Source: Thiotrichales bacterium | GTDB taxonomy: Bacteria; Pseudomonadota; Gammaproteobacteria; Beggiatoales; Beggiatoaceae | Direction: 5' to 3' | Length of the DNA stretch: 64,000 bases | NCBI GenBank assembly: GCA_016744475.1 | Contig: JADGEH010000011.1 | Location: forward strand, 1-64,000 | Part shown: piece by piece, positions 37,328 to 47,261 of the stretch | How the letters are laid out: every line of letters starts with the position of its first letter | Numbering within the stretch: the stretch's first letter is position 1 | Made by a program: the position numbers and the translations under genes | Notes under the pieces: model-generated | Told to the model about the DNA's origin: nothing | Database searches by the model: none | What the model saw: only the letters and a program-made list of their open reading frames with translations

Positions 37328-37447
37328 TTTATCTAGTTCCCTAGCGCCGCTTGGGCATTCATGACTTGCCAGCGCTACTGGCTGTTGTGGTACAGACCGC
37401 AACGCGGTCAAGACAGAGTTACCAAGTGACACTTGGGAACGAGAGAA
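37328..37447. repeat. 120-bp direct repeat, unit 1 (TTCCCAAG palindrome family)
   Basis: This 120-bp unit begins TTTATCTAGTTCCC and ends ACACTTGGGAACGAGAGAA. It contains the inner palindrome GACCGCAACGCGGTC. Unit 2 follows 8 bases later with few substitutions. The reverse complement of this unit is the host sequence interrupted at 32415 and 49377. Confidence 0.85.
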
Positions 37448-37455
37448 GAATCTCA

Positions 37456-37575
37456 TTTATCTAGTTCCCAAGCGCCGCTTGGGCATTCATGACTTGCCAG
37501 CGCTGCTGGCTGTTGTAGTACAGACCGCAACGCGGTCAAGACAGCATTCCCAAGTGACACTTGGGAACGAGAGAA
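37456..37575. repeat. 120-bp direct repeat, unit 2
   Basis: This unit is a near-identical direct copy of 37328-37447 (differences include CCCAAG for CCCTAG and GCTGCTGG for GCTACTGG). Its uninterrupted centre CCCAAGTGACACTTGGG shows the target of the 102-bp inserts found elsewhere. Confidence 0.85.
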
Positions 37576-37706
37576 ACGTTCGGGTGTATTGTGCCGAGGT
37601 ATCATCCGCGTGCGCAAAATGCCGTTTTAATATTGCGCCAAAACAAAATTCAGTGGCGGCATTATGCACACCCTACCGGGCTGACTTTGACGAAGGTATC
37701 CACACC

Positions 37707-39194
37707 ATGTTTACACTCTTAAAAACCCTCTCGCCGGATGCGCATGATCACTATGATCTGGCGTATCGCTATAGCTTTGAAGACCCCGAAAACAGCCTCG
37801 TCAAACTACGCGCTTGTGCTTTGATTTTTATCGAATTGTTTTATCAACATTACGAACTCTACGAAGCACCACAAGAACGCGAACGGCTGACCTTATACGA
37901 CAAAATTAACAATCCTCAAATCCGCCATATATTGCCTTTTTATATCCGCGAAAAATTGAATTATTTGCGCGTTATGGGCAATAAAGGCGCACATCCTGGC
38001 AGCAGTTTTCGCTCGCACAAAGCCGCGCTAGACACCGCGCTCACCGCCTTACAAACTGCCTACAAAATCGCCTTGTGGCTGTATGAGATGTTGTATCCCC
38101 AGTACGCAGAAGATTTACCCGCTTACCAAGCGCCTTCGCACACCGACAGTGATAAGGTTTATGGCGATGCGGTGGTGCGTGATGATGCCGATGCACGTTA
38201 CTTTCTGGGCATGATGTTTCGCCAACGCGCCCAACACGCGACTGACACCGAAAAACAACAAGAATATTGGCAAGACAGCGCGTACTGGCTGCGCAAAGCT
38301 GCACAACAACAACAGGCTGCCGCTTTGTATCAATTGGGATCGTTGTATTTACACGGGCAAGGCGTGGCTCAAAACACTGAGCAAGCCGTGCATTACATGA
38401 CGCAAGCCGCCGATGCTCAATACGCCGATGCGCAATTTGCATTGGGTTGTTTACTGTTTGAAGAACCTTCAGAAACGGCTCACTCATATCCGCAAGACCA
38501 CGCGCAAGCCTTTGAATATTTCATGAAAGCCGCGCAGCAAGAACACCTCGGCGCACTCAACCGTTTAGTACAAATGTATTACGAAGGTTTAGGTGTGGCA
38601 CAAGATGTAGACGAAGCCTTTTACTATGCGCAAAAAGCCGCTTTAGCGGGCTACCCTTCCGCACAATTCAAACTCGCGCATCTGTATCAAACCGGATTAG
38701 GCGTGGAGAAAAATGAAGCCGAGGCGTTTCGCTGGTATCAAGAGGCGGCACAAGCAGGCGATGCCGATGCGCAATTGGTGATGTTTAAATGTTATTCCAA
38801 CGGCTTATTGGTCGAAAAAGACATGCTGCAAGCGATTGAATGGTTGCAACAAGCGGATGCTCAAGAACATGCAGGCGCGGCTTATTACTTGGGCTTAGCC
38901 TATAAACGCGGGATTGGTGTGCAACAAGATGTCGTCCGCGCCCTCAACCTGCTCAAGCGCTGCATAGAAACGGATAGCTTGCATCAATACGAAGCGGCAA
39001 AATTAGAGTTTGCACAAGGGGTGGCACAACTGAGACAGAGTGCTGTACAAGCCGCCACCCACAAAGATTCTCCGCCCTTTCGCCAGCAACAACATGTCGC
39101 CGAACAAGAAAAAGTCGGACGCAATGCTCTATGTCCTTGCGGTAGCGGTAAAAAATATAAAAAATGTTGTTTAAGGCGTGAGACCCATTTGTAG
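37707..39194 (+). CDS. DUF4145-like / Sel1-repeat / SEC-C motif protein
   Basis: The protein has 495 residues from ATG 37707, preceded by GAAGG; an open frame reaching back to 37479 is repeat sequence and was not used. The N-terminal domain (~1-150, LAYRYSFEDPENSLVKLRACALIFIE, YLRVMGNKGAHPG) resembles DUF4145, a helical module often fused to restriction helicases. About seven Sel1 repeats follow (LGSLYLHGQGVAQNTEQAV, LAHLYQTGLGVEKNEAEAF). The chain ends with a zinc-binding SEC-C motif (GRNALCPCGSGKKYKKCC), known from SecA. The combination suggests an adaptor that recruits partners. It diverges from the TIR gene across the direct repeats. A link to defence is inference. Confidence 0.82.
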   Translation: MFTLLKTLSPDAHDHYDLAYRYSFEDPENSLVKLRACALIFIELFYQHYELYEAPQERERLTLYDKINNPQIRHILPFYIREKLNYLRVMGNKGAHPGSSFRSHKAALDTALTALQTAYKIALWLYEMLYPQYAEDLPAYQAPSHTDSDKVYGDAVVRDDADARYFLGMMFRQRAQHATDTEKQQEYWQDSAYWLRKAAQQQQAAALYQLGSLYLHGQGVAQNTEQAVHYMTQAADAQYADAQFALGCLLFEEPSETAHSYPQDHAQAFEYFMKAAQQEHLGALNRLVQMYYEGLGVAQDVDEAFYYAQKAALAGYPSAQFKLAHLYQTGLGVEKNEAEAFRWYQEAAQAGDADAQLVMFKCYSNGLLVEKDMLQAIEWLQQADAQEHAGAAYYLGLAYKRGIGVQQDVVRALNLLKRCIETDSLHQYEAAKLEFAQGVAQLRQSAVQAATHKDSPPFRQQQHVAEQEKVGRNALCPCGSGKKYKKCCLRRETHL

Positions 39195-39232
39195 GCTGGG
39201 TTAGGCGCAGCGTATCCGACAAAATCTACTTA

Positions 39233-39392
39233 AGAGCCTATACGAAGATGGGGAATCGAAGCGAAAATTCGCTATTTTGAGGCGGGCTTTTCGGTTTTTT
39301 AAGGCTAATAGCGGGCGTGTGTTGATAAAAAGCGGAAAACCTGACCCAAAGGGCGGATTTGCAGCCGATTATCCCGTTTTCGTATAGGCTCT
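39233..39392. mobile_element. MITE-like element, family A, copy 4
   Basis: This 160-bp copy lies 38 bases after the Sel1/SEC-C gene. AGAGCCTATACGAA and TTCGTATAGGCTCT ends sit between TTA and TAA flanks. The interior has GCGGGCGTGTG in place of GCGGGCTATTT. Confidence 0.85.
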
Positions 39393-39431
39393 TAACTGAA
39401 TGGCAGTGATGCGGCGCATGGGAACGAATTA

Positions 39432-39490
39432 AGCCGCAGAACAAAAAAAGTCGGGCGCAATGCCCTATATCCTTGTAGTAGCAGTCAATT
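39432..39490 (+). pseudogene. Remnant of a second SEC-C tail
   Basis: GCCGCAGAACAAAAAAAGTC and GGCGCAATGCCCTATATCCT mirror the DNA encoding the AEQEKVGRNALCPCG end of the preceding gene (39101-39150), but the frame is broken and TGCGG has become TGTAG. It is a decayed duplicate of that C-terminus, separated from it by the MITE copy. Confidence 0.65.
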
Positions 39491-39756
39491 TATCACAGAT
39501 TCCCCCCTTAGATTGATGGGCACGCTGCACTTTGCCCATCCTTGTATCTTGATTCCCATGTTAAAAACATCATCTTTTCCAATAGATTTCGGAATGATTT
39601 ATGCGTCACCTTAACTATTTGAAATTACGGATTATCTAGTGCAAGCGGCTTGATTTGTATCAAGCAACTTGTAAAGCATCTTTAGAAATATTTTTTATGG
39701 AAAAATGCTTCTTTGGACTTGACGAGTAAGGGAGTATCTACATGCCTTCTGCACCG
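39491..39756. other. Intergenic, nothing coding recognised
   Basis: It contains a degenerate GATGGGCACGCTGCACTTTGCCCATCC repeat half (39518-39544) and a small CAAGCGGCTTGATTTGTATCAAGC inverted repeat (39642-39665). No gene is seen. Confidence 0.45.
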
Positions 39757-41949
39757 CTAAACTGACCCCTCTAGCTGTAACGGCAGCTTGTCAAACCATT
39801 GACCCGTCGCTGCGGATAGCGCATTGGCGACAGCCGGAGCCAGTGGCGGTACGCCGGGTTCTCCGACCCCCGTGGGCTTGGCATCAGACGGCATGATGTG
39901 GACTTCGACTTTTGGCATTTGGTCGATACGCAACACCTGATAATCATGGAAATTCGATTGCGCGACCAGGCCTTGCTTAAAGGTGATGGCGCTCATTAAT
40001 ACGGGCGCTAGGGCAAAACCGACGCTGCCTTCCATTTGTGCTTTGATGACATCAGGATTAATTGCTAAACCGCAGTCAATCGCGCACACCACCCGCTCTA
40101 CTTTAAAACGCCCATCGTCTTTCACGGATACTTCAGCTACTTGTGCGGCAAAGCTGTTAAACGATTCATGCACCGCCACGCCTCGCGCCCAGCCTTTGGG
40201 TAAGGGTTTATCCCATCCGGCTTTTTCTGCGACTAAGCTCAATACACCATGATGACGCGGATGATCGGCTAATAAGTTCAAACGAAACGCCACGGGGTCT
40301 TGTTTGGCGGTGTGAGCTAAACGGTCGATGAAGGTTTCAGTGGAAAAGGCCGTGTGGGTGTGACCCACTGAGCGCCACCACAGCACGGGCACGGGGAGTT
40401 TGACGCTGTGTAAATCGACTTTCAGGTGCGGGATTTTATAAGGTAGCGTGGATGCGCCTTCCACCGATGTCTTGTCTACACCGTCTTTGACCATGAATGA
40501 TTCGAAAGGTGTGCCTGCGGCAAGGGATTGCCCCACAATGCGTTGTTCCCAAGCAATGGGTTGACCGTTTTTATCCAATCCGGCACGAATCTGATGAAAA
40601 TACGCGGGACGGTAGTAACCTGCTCGCATGTCGTCTTCGCGTGTCCATACCAGTTTGACGGGCGTGTTGGTTTTAGCTTTGGCGATGTGTACGGCTTCTA
40701 ACAAGTAATCTGAAGCGGGGTTGGCGCGGCGACCAAAACTGCTGCCTGCGTACAACATGTTGATTTTGACTTGCTCTGGTTTTAGCCCCAAGGTCGCAGC
40801 CACGTTGGCTTGATCCACGGTTTGCATTTGTTCGCCGTTCCAAATCTCGCAACCGTCTGGTTTGACCCAGGCGACACAATTCATCGGCTCCATTGCGGCA
40901 TGAGCGAGATAAGGGAATTCATAATTGCCTTCCACCACGGTAGCGGCGTTTTTCATCGCACTCGCGGTGTCGCCGTCATTGCGAGCCACCGCGCCAGGTT
41001 GTTTCGCTAAGGCTTTGAAATTTTCCATGATGTCGACAGAACTGTGTTTAAACGCCGCGCTGTCATCCCAGTTAATGACTAAAGCATCGCGGCCTAATTT
41101 TGCTGTCCAAAAATCTTTCGCCAACACCGCCACGCCAGAAGGGATTTGCACCACATCGACCACGCCTGCCACTGCACGCGCTTTGCTATCGTCAACGCTG
41201 CGCACGGTGCCACCAAAACGCGGGGCATGGGCAACGACGGCGGTGAGCATTCCGGGTAACTTCACATCTTGGGTAAACTGCGCACTGCCATCGGTTTTGC
41301 CCGTGTCTTTGCGGGTTAAGCGTTGTTTGCCGATATAAATAAAGTCTTTCGGGTCTTTTAACACGAGTTCTTCAGGAATGGGCAAGGCTTGATGAGCGGC
41401 TGCTTCTGCGAATTCGCCAAAAGTGGCTGATTTTTTCGAGGCTGTGTGAGACAGCACGCCTTGGCTGACTTGAATCTCTGACGCAGGCACTTGCCATGTT
41501 TTAGCCGCCGCCGCCACTAACATGGCTTTAGCCGTCGCACCCGCCGTGCGCATTTGTTCAAAAGAATTGGCTATCGCAGAGCTACCGCCCGTGCCCTGTG
41601 CGTTCCAATGAAGATTTTTATAGCGATTCGTATCGGCAGGCGCACCTTCTGTGATCACTTGTTCCCATGCCGCATCCAGTTCTTCTGCCAGCAAGGTGGC
41701 GAGTCCCGTGTGGCTGCCTTGTCCCATTTCCAGATGTTTCATGATCAAAGTGACGCGATTATCTGATCCGATACGGACAAAAGCATTGGGTTGAAAGCTG
41801 TCGTCTTCTGCTAAAAAAGCCCCGTCTTGTGCGCTGGCTTGCGGTAAACGCACGCCTAAAGTCAGACCTGCGCCCGCCACCACGACACATTTGAGAAAAT
41901 CCCGGCGACTGGGTTGAGAGGCGGCGGGTTCAGCGAGTAAAAATTTCAT
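39757..41949 (-). CDS. Tat-exported molybdopterin-binding oxidoreductase subunit (IorB-like)
   Basis: This 730-residue xanthine-dehydrogenase-family large subunit has a twin-arginine leader ([20 protein letters not shown]), so it acts in the periplasm. It contains two Mo-pterin-binding halves: [26 protein letters not shown] with the GQGS loop, [19 protein letters not shown], and [11 protein letters not shown]. The C-terminal [18 protein letters not shown] supplies the catalytic Glu. Isoquinoline 1-oxidoreductase beta and membrane-bound aldehyde dehydrogenases share this design, oxidising aldehydes or N-heterocycles by hydroxylation. The substrate is unknown. The 2Fe-2S partner lies 12 bases upstream. 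A cytochrome c subunit, often third, is absent. Confidence 0.9.
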   Translation of the reverse strand: MKFLLAEPAASQPSRRDFLKCVVVAGAGLTLGVRLPQASAQDGAFLAEDDSFQPNAFVRIGSDNRVTLIMKHLEMGQGSHTGLATLLAEELDAAWEQVITEGAPADTNRYKNLHWNAQGTGGSSAIANSFEQMRTAGATAKAMLVAAAAKTWQVPASEIQVSQGVLSHTASKKSATFGEFAEAAAHQALPIPEELVLKDPKDFIYIGKQRLTRKDTGKTDGSAQFTQDVKLPGMLTAVVAHAPRFGGTVRSVDDSKARAVAGVVDVVQIPSGVAVLAKDFWTAKLGRDALVINWDDSAAFKHSSVDIMENFKALAKQPGAVARNDGDTASAMKNAATVVEGNYEFPYLAHAAMEPMNCVAWVKPDGCEIWNGEQMQTVDQANVAATLGLKPEQVKINMLYAGSSFGRRANPASDYLLEAVHIAKAKTNTPVKLVWTREDDMRAGYYRPAYFHQIRAGLDKNGQPIAWEQRIVGQSLAAGTPFESFMVKDGVDKTSVEGASTLPYKIPHLKVDLHSVKLPVPVLWWRSVGHTHTAFSTETFIDRLAHTAKQDPVAFRLNLLADHPRHHGVLSLVAEKAGWDKPLPKGWARGVAVHESFNSFAAQVAEVSVKDDGRFKVERVVCAIDCGLAINPDVIKAQMEGSVGFALAPVLMSAITFKQGLVAQSNFHDYQVLRIDQMPKVEVHIMPSDAKPTGVGEPGVPPLAPAVANALSAATGQWFDKLPLQLEGSV

Positions 41950-41961
41950 AGTGATTTTCCT

Positions 41962-42420
41962 TTATGACAATTGCTGAGCGGCGTGTTTAATCGCAGCGCG
42001 GATGCGCACGTAAGTCGCGCAGCGGCAGATATTACCCGACATCGCGGCATCAATATCGGCATCGGAGGGATTTTTATTGCTGTCTAGCAAAGCAGTGGCG
42101 GACATGATTTGTCCTGATTGGCAATAGCCGCATTGCGGCACAGAGAGTTCTTCCCACGCTTGTTGAATCGCTTTGGCGACGGAGGACTGCACGCCTTCAA
42201 TCGTGGTGACTTGTTTGCCCACCGCGAGGTGAACAGGCGTGACGCAAGCGCGGGTCGCTTGCCCGTCAAGATGCACAGTACAAGCGCCGCATTGCGCTAT
42301 ACCGCAGCCAAATTTGGTGCCGGTTAATGCGATGTGATCGCGCAGCACCCACAACAACGGGGTATCAGGATCGGCATCAACCGTGTGGTCAAGGCCATTC
42401 ACATTGAGAGTGATAGACAT
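41962..42420 (-). CDS. (2Fe-2S)-binding small subunit (IorA-like)
   Basis: The 152-residue partner of the molybdenum hydroxylase carries two iron-sulfur clusters. A plant-ferredoxin-like N-terminal domain has CGIAQCGAC...C (~38-60), and a helical C-terminal domain has CGYCQSGQI and CRCATY (~97-135). It passes electrons from the Mo site towards an acceptor. It has no signal peptide of its own and would be co-exported through the Tat leader of the large subunit, as known for this family. It is first in the two-gene operon, with AAGGAGC upstream of ATG 42420. Confidence 0.93.
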   Translation of the reverse strand: MSITLNVNGLDHTVDADPDTPLLWVLRDHIALTGTKFGCGIAQCGACTVHLDGQATRACVTPVHLAVGKQVTTIEGVQSSVAKAIQQAWEELSVPQCGYCQSGQIMSATALLDSNKNPSDADIDAAMSGNICRCATYVRIRAAIKHAAQQLS

Positions 42421-42615
42421 GGAAGCTCCTTAAAGGCTGGAAACAAGAAATGGGAAACAAGTCTATTGATAAATAAAGTATACGTTGCTTCTGCCTGCCT
42501 GCGTAAGCGCATTCAGTGCTCATAGAGAACGGTGATGATGTTATATGAATAAACTATTTGAGTGCTAGAATGCTCCACTTAGTACACATAACACCTTATT
42601 AAGGAGGAGTATTTA

Positions 42616-43803
42616 ATGAGTCAGTCATCTGATGTTGTGATTTTAAGTGGAGTGAGAACGGCTATCGGCGATTACGGCGGCAGTTTAAAAGGCATCCCCA
42701 ATACAGAACTGGCCGCGATGGTGGTCAAAGAAGCCCTAAACCGCGCCCAAATAGACGCGGCAGATATAGAACAAGTCGTGTTTGGCAATGTAATTCACAC
42801 CGATGCGCGAGACATGTATTTATCGCGGGTGGCAGCGATAGAAGGCGGCGTGCCCATAGAAGCCCCCGCCTACACCTTGAACCGCTTATGCGGCAGTGGT
42901 TTACAAGCTATTGTTAATGCCGCACAAGCGATTTACATGGGCGATGCAAAAGCCGCCATAGCGGGTGGTTCAGAGTGCATGAGTCGTGCGCAATATTGGT
43001 TGCCCACTATGCGTTGGGGGCAGCGTATGAATGATGGACAACTGGTCGATGCGATGGTCGGGGCTTTGACCGATCCTTTTGATGATTGTCACATGGGCGT
43101 GACGGCGGAAAATATCGCTGAAAAATGGGGTATTTCTCGTGAAGATCAGGATGCTTTAGCGGTAGAAAGCCATCAACGCGCTGCAAAAGCCACAGAAGCG
43201 GGGCATTTCAGTGAACAAATCTTGCCGATTGAGATCAAATCGCGTAAGCAAACTATCGTGTTTGACAAAGACGAGCATATTCGCGGTGATGTGACGGTGG
43301 ATAAACTCGGCAAATTGCGCCCCGTATTTAACCCCGCAGGCTCAGTCACTGCGGGCAATGCCTCCGGTCTTAACGATGCCGCCGCCGCCCTAGTCTTAAT
43401 GGATCGCGCTGCGGCAGACGCCAAAGGTTTAGCCCCTTTAGGCCGCTTAGTTGGTTATGCCCATTCAGGCGTGGAACCCAAATACATGGGCATCGGGCCT
43501 GTGCCTGCGATTCAGAAAGTGTTAGCGCAAACCAAGCTTTCCATTGCCGACATGGACGTGATCGAACTCAATGAAGCCTTTGCCGCTCAAGCTTTAGCCG
43601 TGATGCGCGATTTGGATTTGCCCACCGATAAAACCAACCCCAATGGCAGCGGCATTTCTTTAGGTCATCCGATTGGAGCCACGGGCGCTTTAATCACCGT
43701 CAAAGCCTTGTACGAACTCAAACGCACGGGCGGGCGCTATGCTTTAGTCTCCATGTGCATTGGCGGCGGACAAGGCATTGCAGCGGTGTTTGAGCGCTTG
43801 TAA
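42616..43803 (+). CDS. Acetyl-CoA C-acetyltransferase (beta-ketothiolase, BktB/PhaA-like)
   Basis: This thiolase (395 residues) condenses two acyl-CoA molecules or cleaves 3-ketoacyl-CoA. The acyl-accepting Cys is in LNRLCGSGLQAI (~90), the His in SLGHPIGATGA and the second Cys in SMCIGGGQGIA. The set ELNEAFAAQALAVMRDL is standard. RLCGSG with AAQAIYMGDAKAAIAGGSECMSRAQY looks more like BktB-type biosynthetic thiolases than FadA, so a role in polyhydroxyalkanoate or acetoacetyl-CoA supply is plausible, but no phaB or phaC is nearby. A very strong AAGGAGGAG ribosome site precedes ATG 42616. Confidence 0.93.
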   Translation: MSQSSDVVILSGVRTAIGDYGGSLKGIPNTELAAMVVKEALNRAQIDAADIEQVVFGNVIHTDARDMYLSRVAAIEGGVPIEAPAYTLNRLCGSGLQAIVNAAQAIYMGDAKAAIAGGSECMSRAQYWLPTMRWGQRMNDGQLVDAMVGALTDPFDDCHMGVTAENIAEKWGISREDQDALAVESHQRAAKATEAGHFSEQILPIEIKSRKQTIVFDKDEHIRGDVTVDKLGKLRPVFNPAGSVTAGNASGLNDAAAALVLMDRAAADAKGLAPLGRLVGYAHSGVEPKYMGIGPVPAIQKVLAQTKLSIADMDVIELNEAFAAQALAVMRDLDLPTDKTNPNGSGISLGHPIGATGALITVKALYELKRTGGRYALVSMCIGGGQGIAAVFERL

Positions 43804-43824
43804 ATAGACTTTTGGAGGATAAAA

Positions 43825-43900
43825 GTAGGATGGGCAAAGCGGAGCGTGCCCATCATTTTTTTCCATCATTGATGGGCACGCTGCGCTTTGCCCATCCTAC
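43825..43900. repeat. GTAGGATGGGCAAAGCG hairpin repeat
   Basis: This is a long inverted repeat: GTAGGATGGGCAAAGCG... and GATGGGCACGC arms with their complements ending CGCTTTGCCCATCCTAC. It lies between the convergent thiolase and chemoreceptor genes and could also act as a terminator or mRNA-stabilising hairpin. Degenerate relatives lie near 757, 1091, 32563, 39518 and 52479. Confidence 0.8.
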
Positions 43901-43928
43901 TGGTCTGCGTGGGTCACATCAACACAGC

Positions 43929-45926
43929 TTAAAGCTTAAAAAACTCCATAGTTTGCTTGAGTTGCATCGCCCGTGAGGAGAGTTCTTGAGCACTGCCAGA
44001 CATTTCTTCGGCAGCCCCCGCATTGCGCTGGGTGACTTGTTCTAATTGTTGCAAGGCTTGATTCACTTGCTCAATACCGCAGCCTTGTTCATTGCTGGCT
44101 GCCACAATCTCTTGTACCAAGGTAGACGTTTCATCAAAGCTGCTCACCATGAGATCAATGCGCTGGCCTGCATTTTCCCCGAAAACCAAGCTAGAGGCTG
44201 AAATCTCACCAATATCTTTGCTGGCGACTTGGCTGTGCTCCGCTAGTTTACGCACTTCTGAGGCCACCACGGCAAAGCCTCTGCCATGTTCACCCGCGCG
44301 TGCAGACTCAATGGTGGCATTCAAGGCTAACAGGTTAATGCGGCTGGATATATCTTCAACCACGGTGATTTTGTTGGCAATTTGCTTCAGTGCGCCCACC
44401 GCCTGTTCAACAGTTTTCTGTCCCTCTTCAGCATTGCTGGCAGCCTGAGTAGCCATTGTCTGGGTTTTTTGAGCGTTTTCCGTGTTCTGTTGCGTATTGG
44501 TCGCCAGTTCTTCCATTGAGCTACTGGTTTCTTCCAACGAAGCGGCTTGTTCCGCAGCCCCTTGAGACAGTGTTTGAGAGGCTGTGCTCATCTGTTCACT
44601 GTTGCTCGCCACAGCTTCCGCCGCTTCTCGCACATTTTCCACGGTGTCTCTAAGCTGTAGAGTCATTGATTTTAAGGCGGCGTAAATACCTGTCGCATGA
44701 GTATTGAAATTCTGGTCTAAACGCCCTTTAGCCACTTGTGCTGCGATTTTGGAAATCGTCGCGGGTTCACCTCCGACTTGTTTGAGAATGCCCAATGTCA
44801 CATAAACCCCAACACCCGCTGCAATAATGAGTGCGGTAATGAGTGCAGCAATAATAATAAACTGGGTATTTGCGACATTCTCCGTATTGGCCTGTTGACG
44901 TTGAGCCACCAGCACTTGCTCGGTGTCCACAAAGACTCTCATCACCGCGCGAAACTGATCAAAAAACACTTTACCTTCCGCTTGGGCGATTAAATCGGCA
45001 ATGTCGTCCATGGTTTTAGCATCACCCATGTCTCGACGTAATTGAAGTTTTGGTAAAACCACCTTGGCTTGCCACTCACGGATCACCTCTTCGATGTCAC
45101 TGAGTAATGCCACCTGAGCGGGGTTATCGCTCACCGTTTCTTTGAGTTGTGTGGTCAGTTCAAAAAAATGTTTAGCGCCTTTTTCATAGGGTTCAAGAAA
45201 ATGCTCACGCCCTGCCAGTAAATAGCCACGCATTCCTGTTTCCATGTCCACTGCACTAGCCAGAATATCAGTGGCTTGTTGCATGACTTGATAGGTATGC
45301 GTGACCCAATGACGGTTATTTAGCAAGGTGTCGAATTGACCTTCTGTTTGTAGGTTATCGCGCATACTTTGTAACGTTGCCAAACTGGCTTGATGACGTT
45401 CAACCAGTAATTGATCTTCGCGCTCGATAAATACTGCAATCTGCTGACGAAATTTATCAAAATAGCTTTTACCTTGCCCTTGTTGAACCCAACGTGACAC
45501 ATCATTCATGGTTTGCGCATCACCAATGTCTCGGCGCAGCGCAATATTTTTCTCCGCCACTAGTTCTTGCCAATGACGCAGAATTTTTTCCGCTTCTTCA
45601 AGCCGTTTAACTTGTGCAGGGTTATCACTGACTGTGGCTTTTAATTGCGTCATTCTGGCATAAGTGACTTGTGAGCCTGAATGATAAGGTTGCAAAAACT
45701 CGTCTTTGCCTGCCAATAGATAACCGCGCATTCCTGTTTCCATATCGACAGCATTCGTAACAATCAGTTCAGCTTCAGCCATCACCTTGTAAGTGTGATT
45801 GACCCATTTGCTCGTGTCCTGAAGTCCTTCAATGCGTAAAAAGCTTAAAATGCCAAGACCTAACATCGCCAGCAAGGGAACAGCAATGCCAGTAAATATT
45901 TTTACTTTTAAACTGGAAAAAGACAT
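43929..45926 (-). CDS. Methyl-accepting chemotaxis protein with two CHASE3 domains
   Basis: The protein has 665 residues from ATG 45926; AAAAGGG at 6 bases supports it over ATG 45932. An N-terminal membrane helix ([20 protein letters not shown]) is followed by two tandem CHASE3-type helical sensor domains. Both contain [15 protein letters not shown] (~50-180 and ~205-340), a periplasmic duplication. A second membrane helix ([21 protein letters not shown]) leads to a HAMP linker. The cytoplasmic coiled coil has the MCP hairpin tip around [28 protein letters not shown] and methylation-type Gln/Glu pairs. It would signal through CheA/CheW, consistent with gliding or taxis. The ligand is unknown. 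Confidence 0.93.
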   Translation of the reverse strand: MSFSSLKVKIFTGIAVPLLAMLGLGILSFLRIEGLQDTSKWVNHTYKVMAEAELIVTNAVDMETGMRGYLLAGKDEFLQPYHSGSQVTYARMTQLKATVSDNPAQVKRLEEAEKILRHWQELVAEKNIALRRDIGDAQTMNDVSRWVQQGQGKSYFDKFRQQIAVFIEREDQLLVERHQASLATLQSMRDNLQTEGQFDTLLNNRHWVTHTYQVMQQATDILASAVDMETGMRGYLLAGREHFLEPYEKGAKHFFELTTQLKETVSDNPAQVALLSDIEEVIREWQAKVVLPKLQLRRDMGDAKTMDDIADLIAQAEGKVFFDQFRAVMRVFVDTEQVLVAQRQQANTENVANTQFIIIAALITALIIAAGVGVYVTLGILKQVGGEPATISKIAAQVAKGRLDQNFNTHATGIYAALKSMTLQLRDTVENVREAAEAVASNSEQMSTASQTLSQGAAEQAASLEETSSSMEELATNTQQNTENAQKTQTMATQAASNAEEGQKTVEQAVGALKQIANKITVVEDISSRINLLALNATIESARAGEHGRGFAVVASEVRKLAEHSQVASKDIGEISASSLVFGENAGQRIDLMVSSFDETSTLVQEIVAASNEQGCGIEQVNQALQQLEQVTQRNAGAAEEMSGSAQELSSRAMQLKQTMEFFKL

Positions 45927-46333
45927 GAGCATCCCTTTTGGTCAATGGTTGGGCAAAAACATAAGCTGTTATATAGCAAAATTATATCAGTTGTTAAGAC
46001 TGCTCTAGTCGCTGTTGCCCTAAAGTTCTACACACCAGGTGAGCAGGCTATATTTCAAAACGCATGGTCATGCAGCTAATAGTGGCGTGGCGCATTTGCC
46101 GCCTTCCAAAATCAATATTGGGGTCTGATGTACTGCTTCCCAAGCGCAGCAAAATAGGGTGGGGTAAGGAATGAACCGCATCAATCATGATGCCTCAAGC
46201 GATATTATTCCTAACGTCATTACTTCCTATCTTGCTAAGCATCTTTCATGTTCTAGCCCATGACTTTAGAAATAGAACCTGGCATACCTTTCATTGTGAC
46301 TTTTGGTATACGAGTACATATACACTTGTTGGC

Positions 46334-46438
46334 TTATAGCAAGATTACATCAGTTATTAAGACTGCCAGTCCTTCAAGGACTGGCAGTCTTGGGTTTGGC
46401 TCTATTGCAGACCTATAAATGATGTACTTTAGCTATAT
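46334..46438. repeat. Hairpin repeat, CTATAG-type family, copy 4 (inverted)
   Basis: The core AAGACTGCCAGTCCTT / AAGGACTGGCAGTCTT has arms GGGTTTGGCTC and CCTATAAATGATGTA. As a whole it is the inverse of 5185-5289. The outer ends are slightly decayed (CTTATAG, GCTATA). Confidence 0.75.
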
Positions 46439-46493
46439 TTCTTTAAAAAACTGGTTCTTTTGAAGAAAATCCGGAAAGATGGAGAAAATCTTG

Positions 46494-46531
46494 AAAAAAA
46501 TGCGGCATCATTTGAGTGCCGCATTTTTTTT
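46494..46531. terminator. Orphan rho-independent terminator
   Basis: AATGCGGCA and TGCCGCATT form a 9-bp stem, with an A-run before it and TTTTTTTT after it. The nearest genes are over 500 bases away on either side, so it may end a small RNA from the 46395-46531 area or be a leftover. Confidence 0.8.
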
Positions 46532-47261
46532 GTAAGAAGGGATATATAGCCAAAATATATCAGTTATATGCGAGGGATAACGCTGCTTGGAGCGACATTA
46601 CCTATAACGTTATACAACTCATATAAAATGGCTATATACTTCGACCGCGCATCATTAACTCATTGATAATACGCACCTTTCCGCGCAATCTTGCGTTGGA
46701 AAAGAGTCACTTATAAGTAGTCAAAGCTTTTATGTCGGGTTACGCTGCGCTAACCCAACCTACGCAGGATTAAGGCGCATACAAGGTAGGTGTGGAATGT
46801 TGAGTTCAAGTTCTTTTCTATCCATTGAATTCACCTGACACAAAAAACTTCATGTTTTTCTCACCTGCTATAACTCCTGCATGGCACAAAGGATTCTCAT
46901 ATTTTCATGCTGAGTGATTGATATAGAAGATAAAAATTAAATATCCCTGATATTTTTGTGCCAATGATTCTTTTATATGCACGTCAATTTTTTTATGTCT
47001 CTATTAATTTTCACAAATAGGCTTTACTCTGCATCTGTGTCAACATCAAAATGGCATTGACAGCGGCTATGTATGGGCAGCAGGCTCGCTGATCATGTTG
47101 AAGTGCTAAACCTGCTAAAGTCTTAGGAATAACACCGCTTTAAGACATGTTATCCCTCAGCTTATTAAGATAGGTGAAAGTGCTCTATCCCTTCATCAAA
47201 CCTCAATCTTATACATGTTGTTTGTATTTCTATTTGTAAACCCTAAAGGAGAATGCGTTTT

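Larger units (their letters stand above)
45933..47261. other. 1.3-kb region without protein-coding genes
   Basis: No gene is supported. Contents are a decayed CTATAG-type arm (45970-46005, ATATCAGTTGTTAAGACTG), a full hairpin unit (46334-46438), an orphan bidirectional terminator (46494-46531), a further arm (46544-46575), a GGGTTACGCTGCGCTAACCCAACC repeat (46738-46761), and about 450 bp of AT-rich leader before hppA. Confidence 0.6.

Noticed and set aside
37479-37706. N-terminal extension of the Sel1/SEC-C gene
   Set aside because: It translates the 120-bp direct repeat and has no similarity to the family; ATG 37707 with a ribosome site fits the domain start.
47253-47261. Earlier ATG for hppA
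   Set aside because: The ribosome site AAAGGAG lies one base before it, too close; it is well spaced for ATG 47262.
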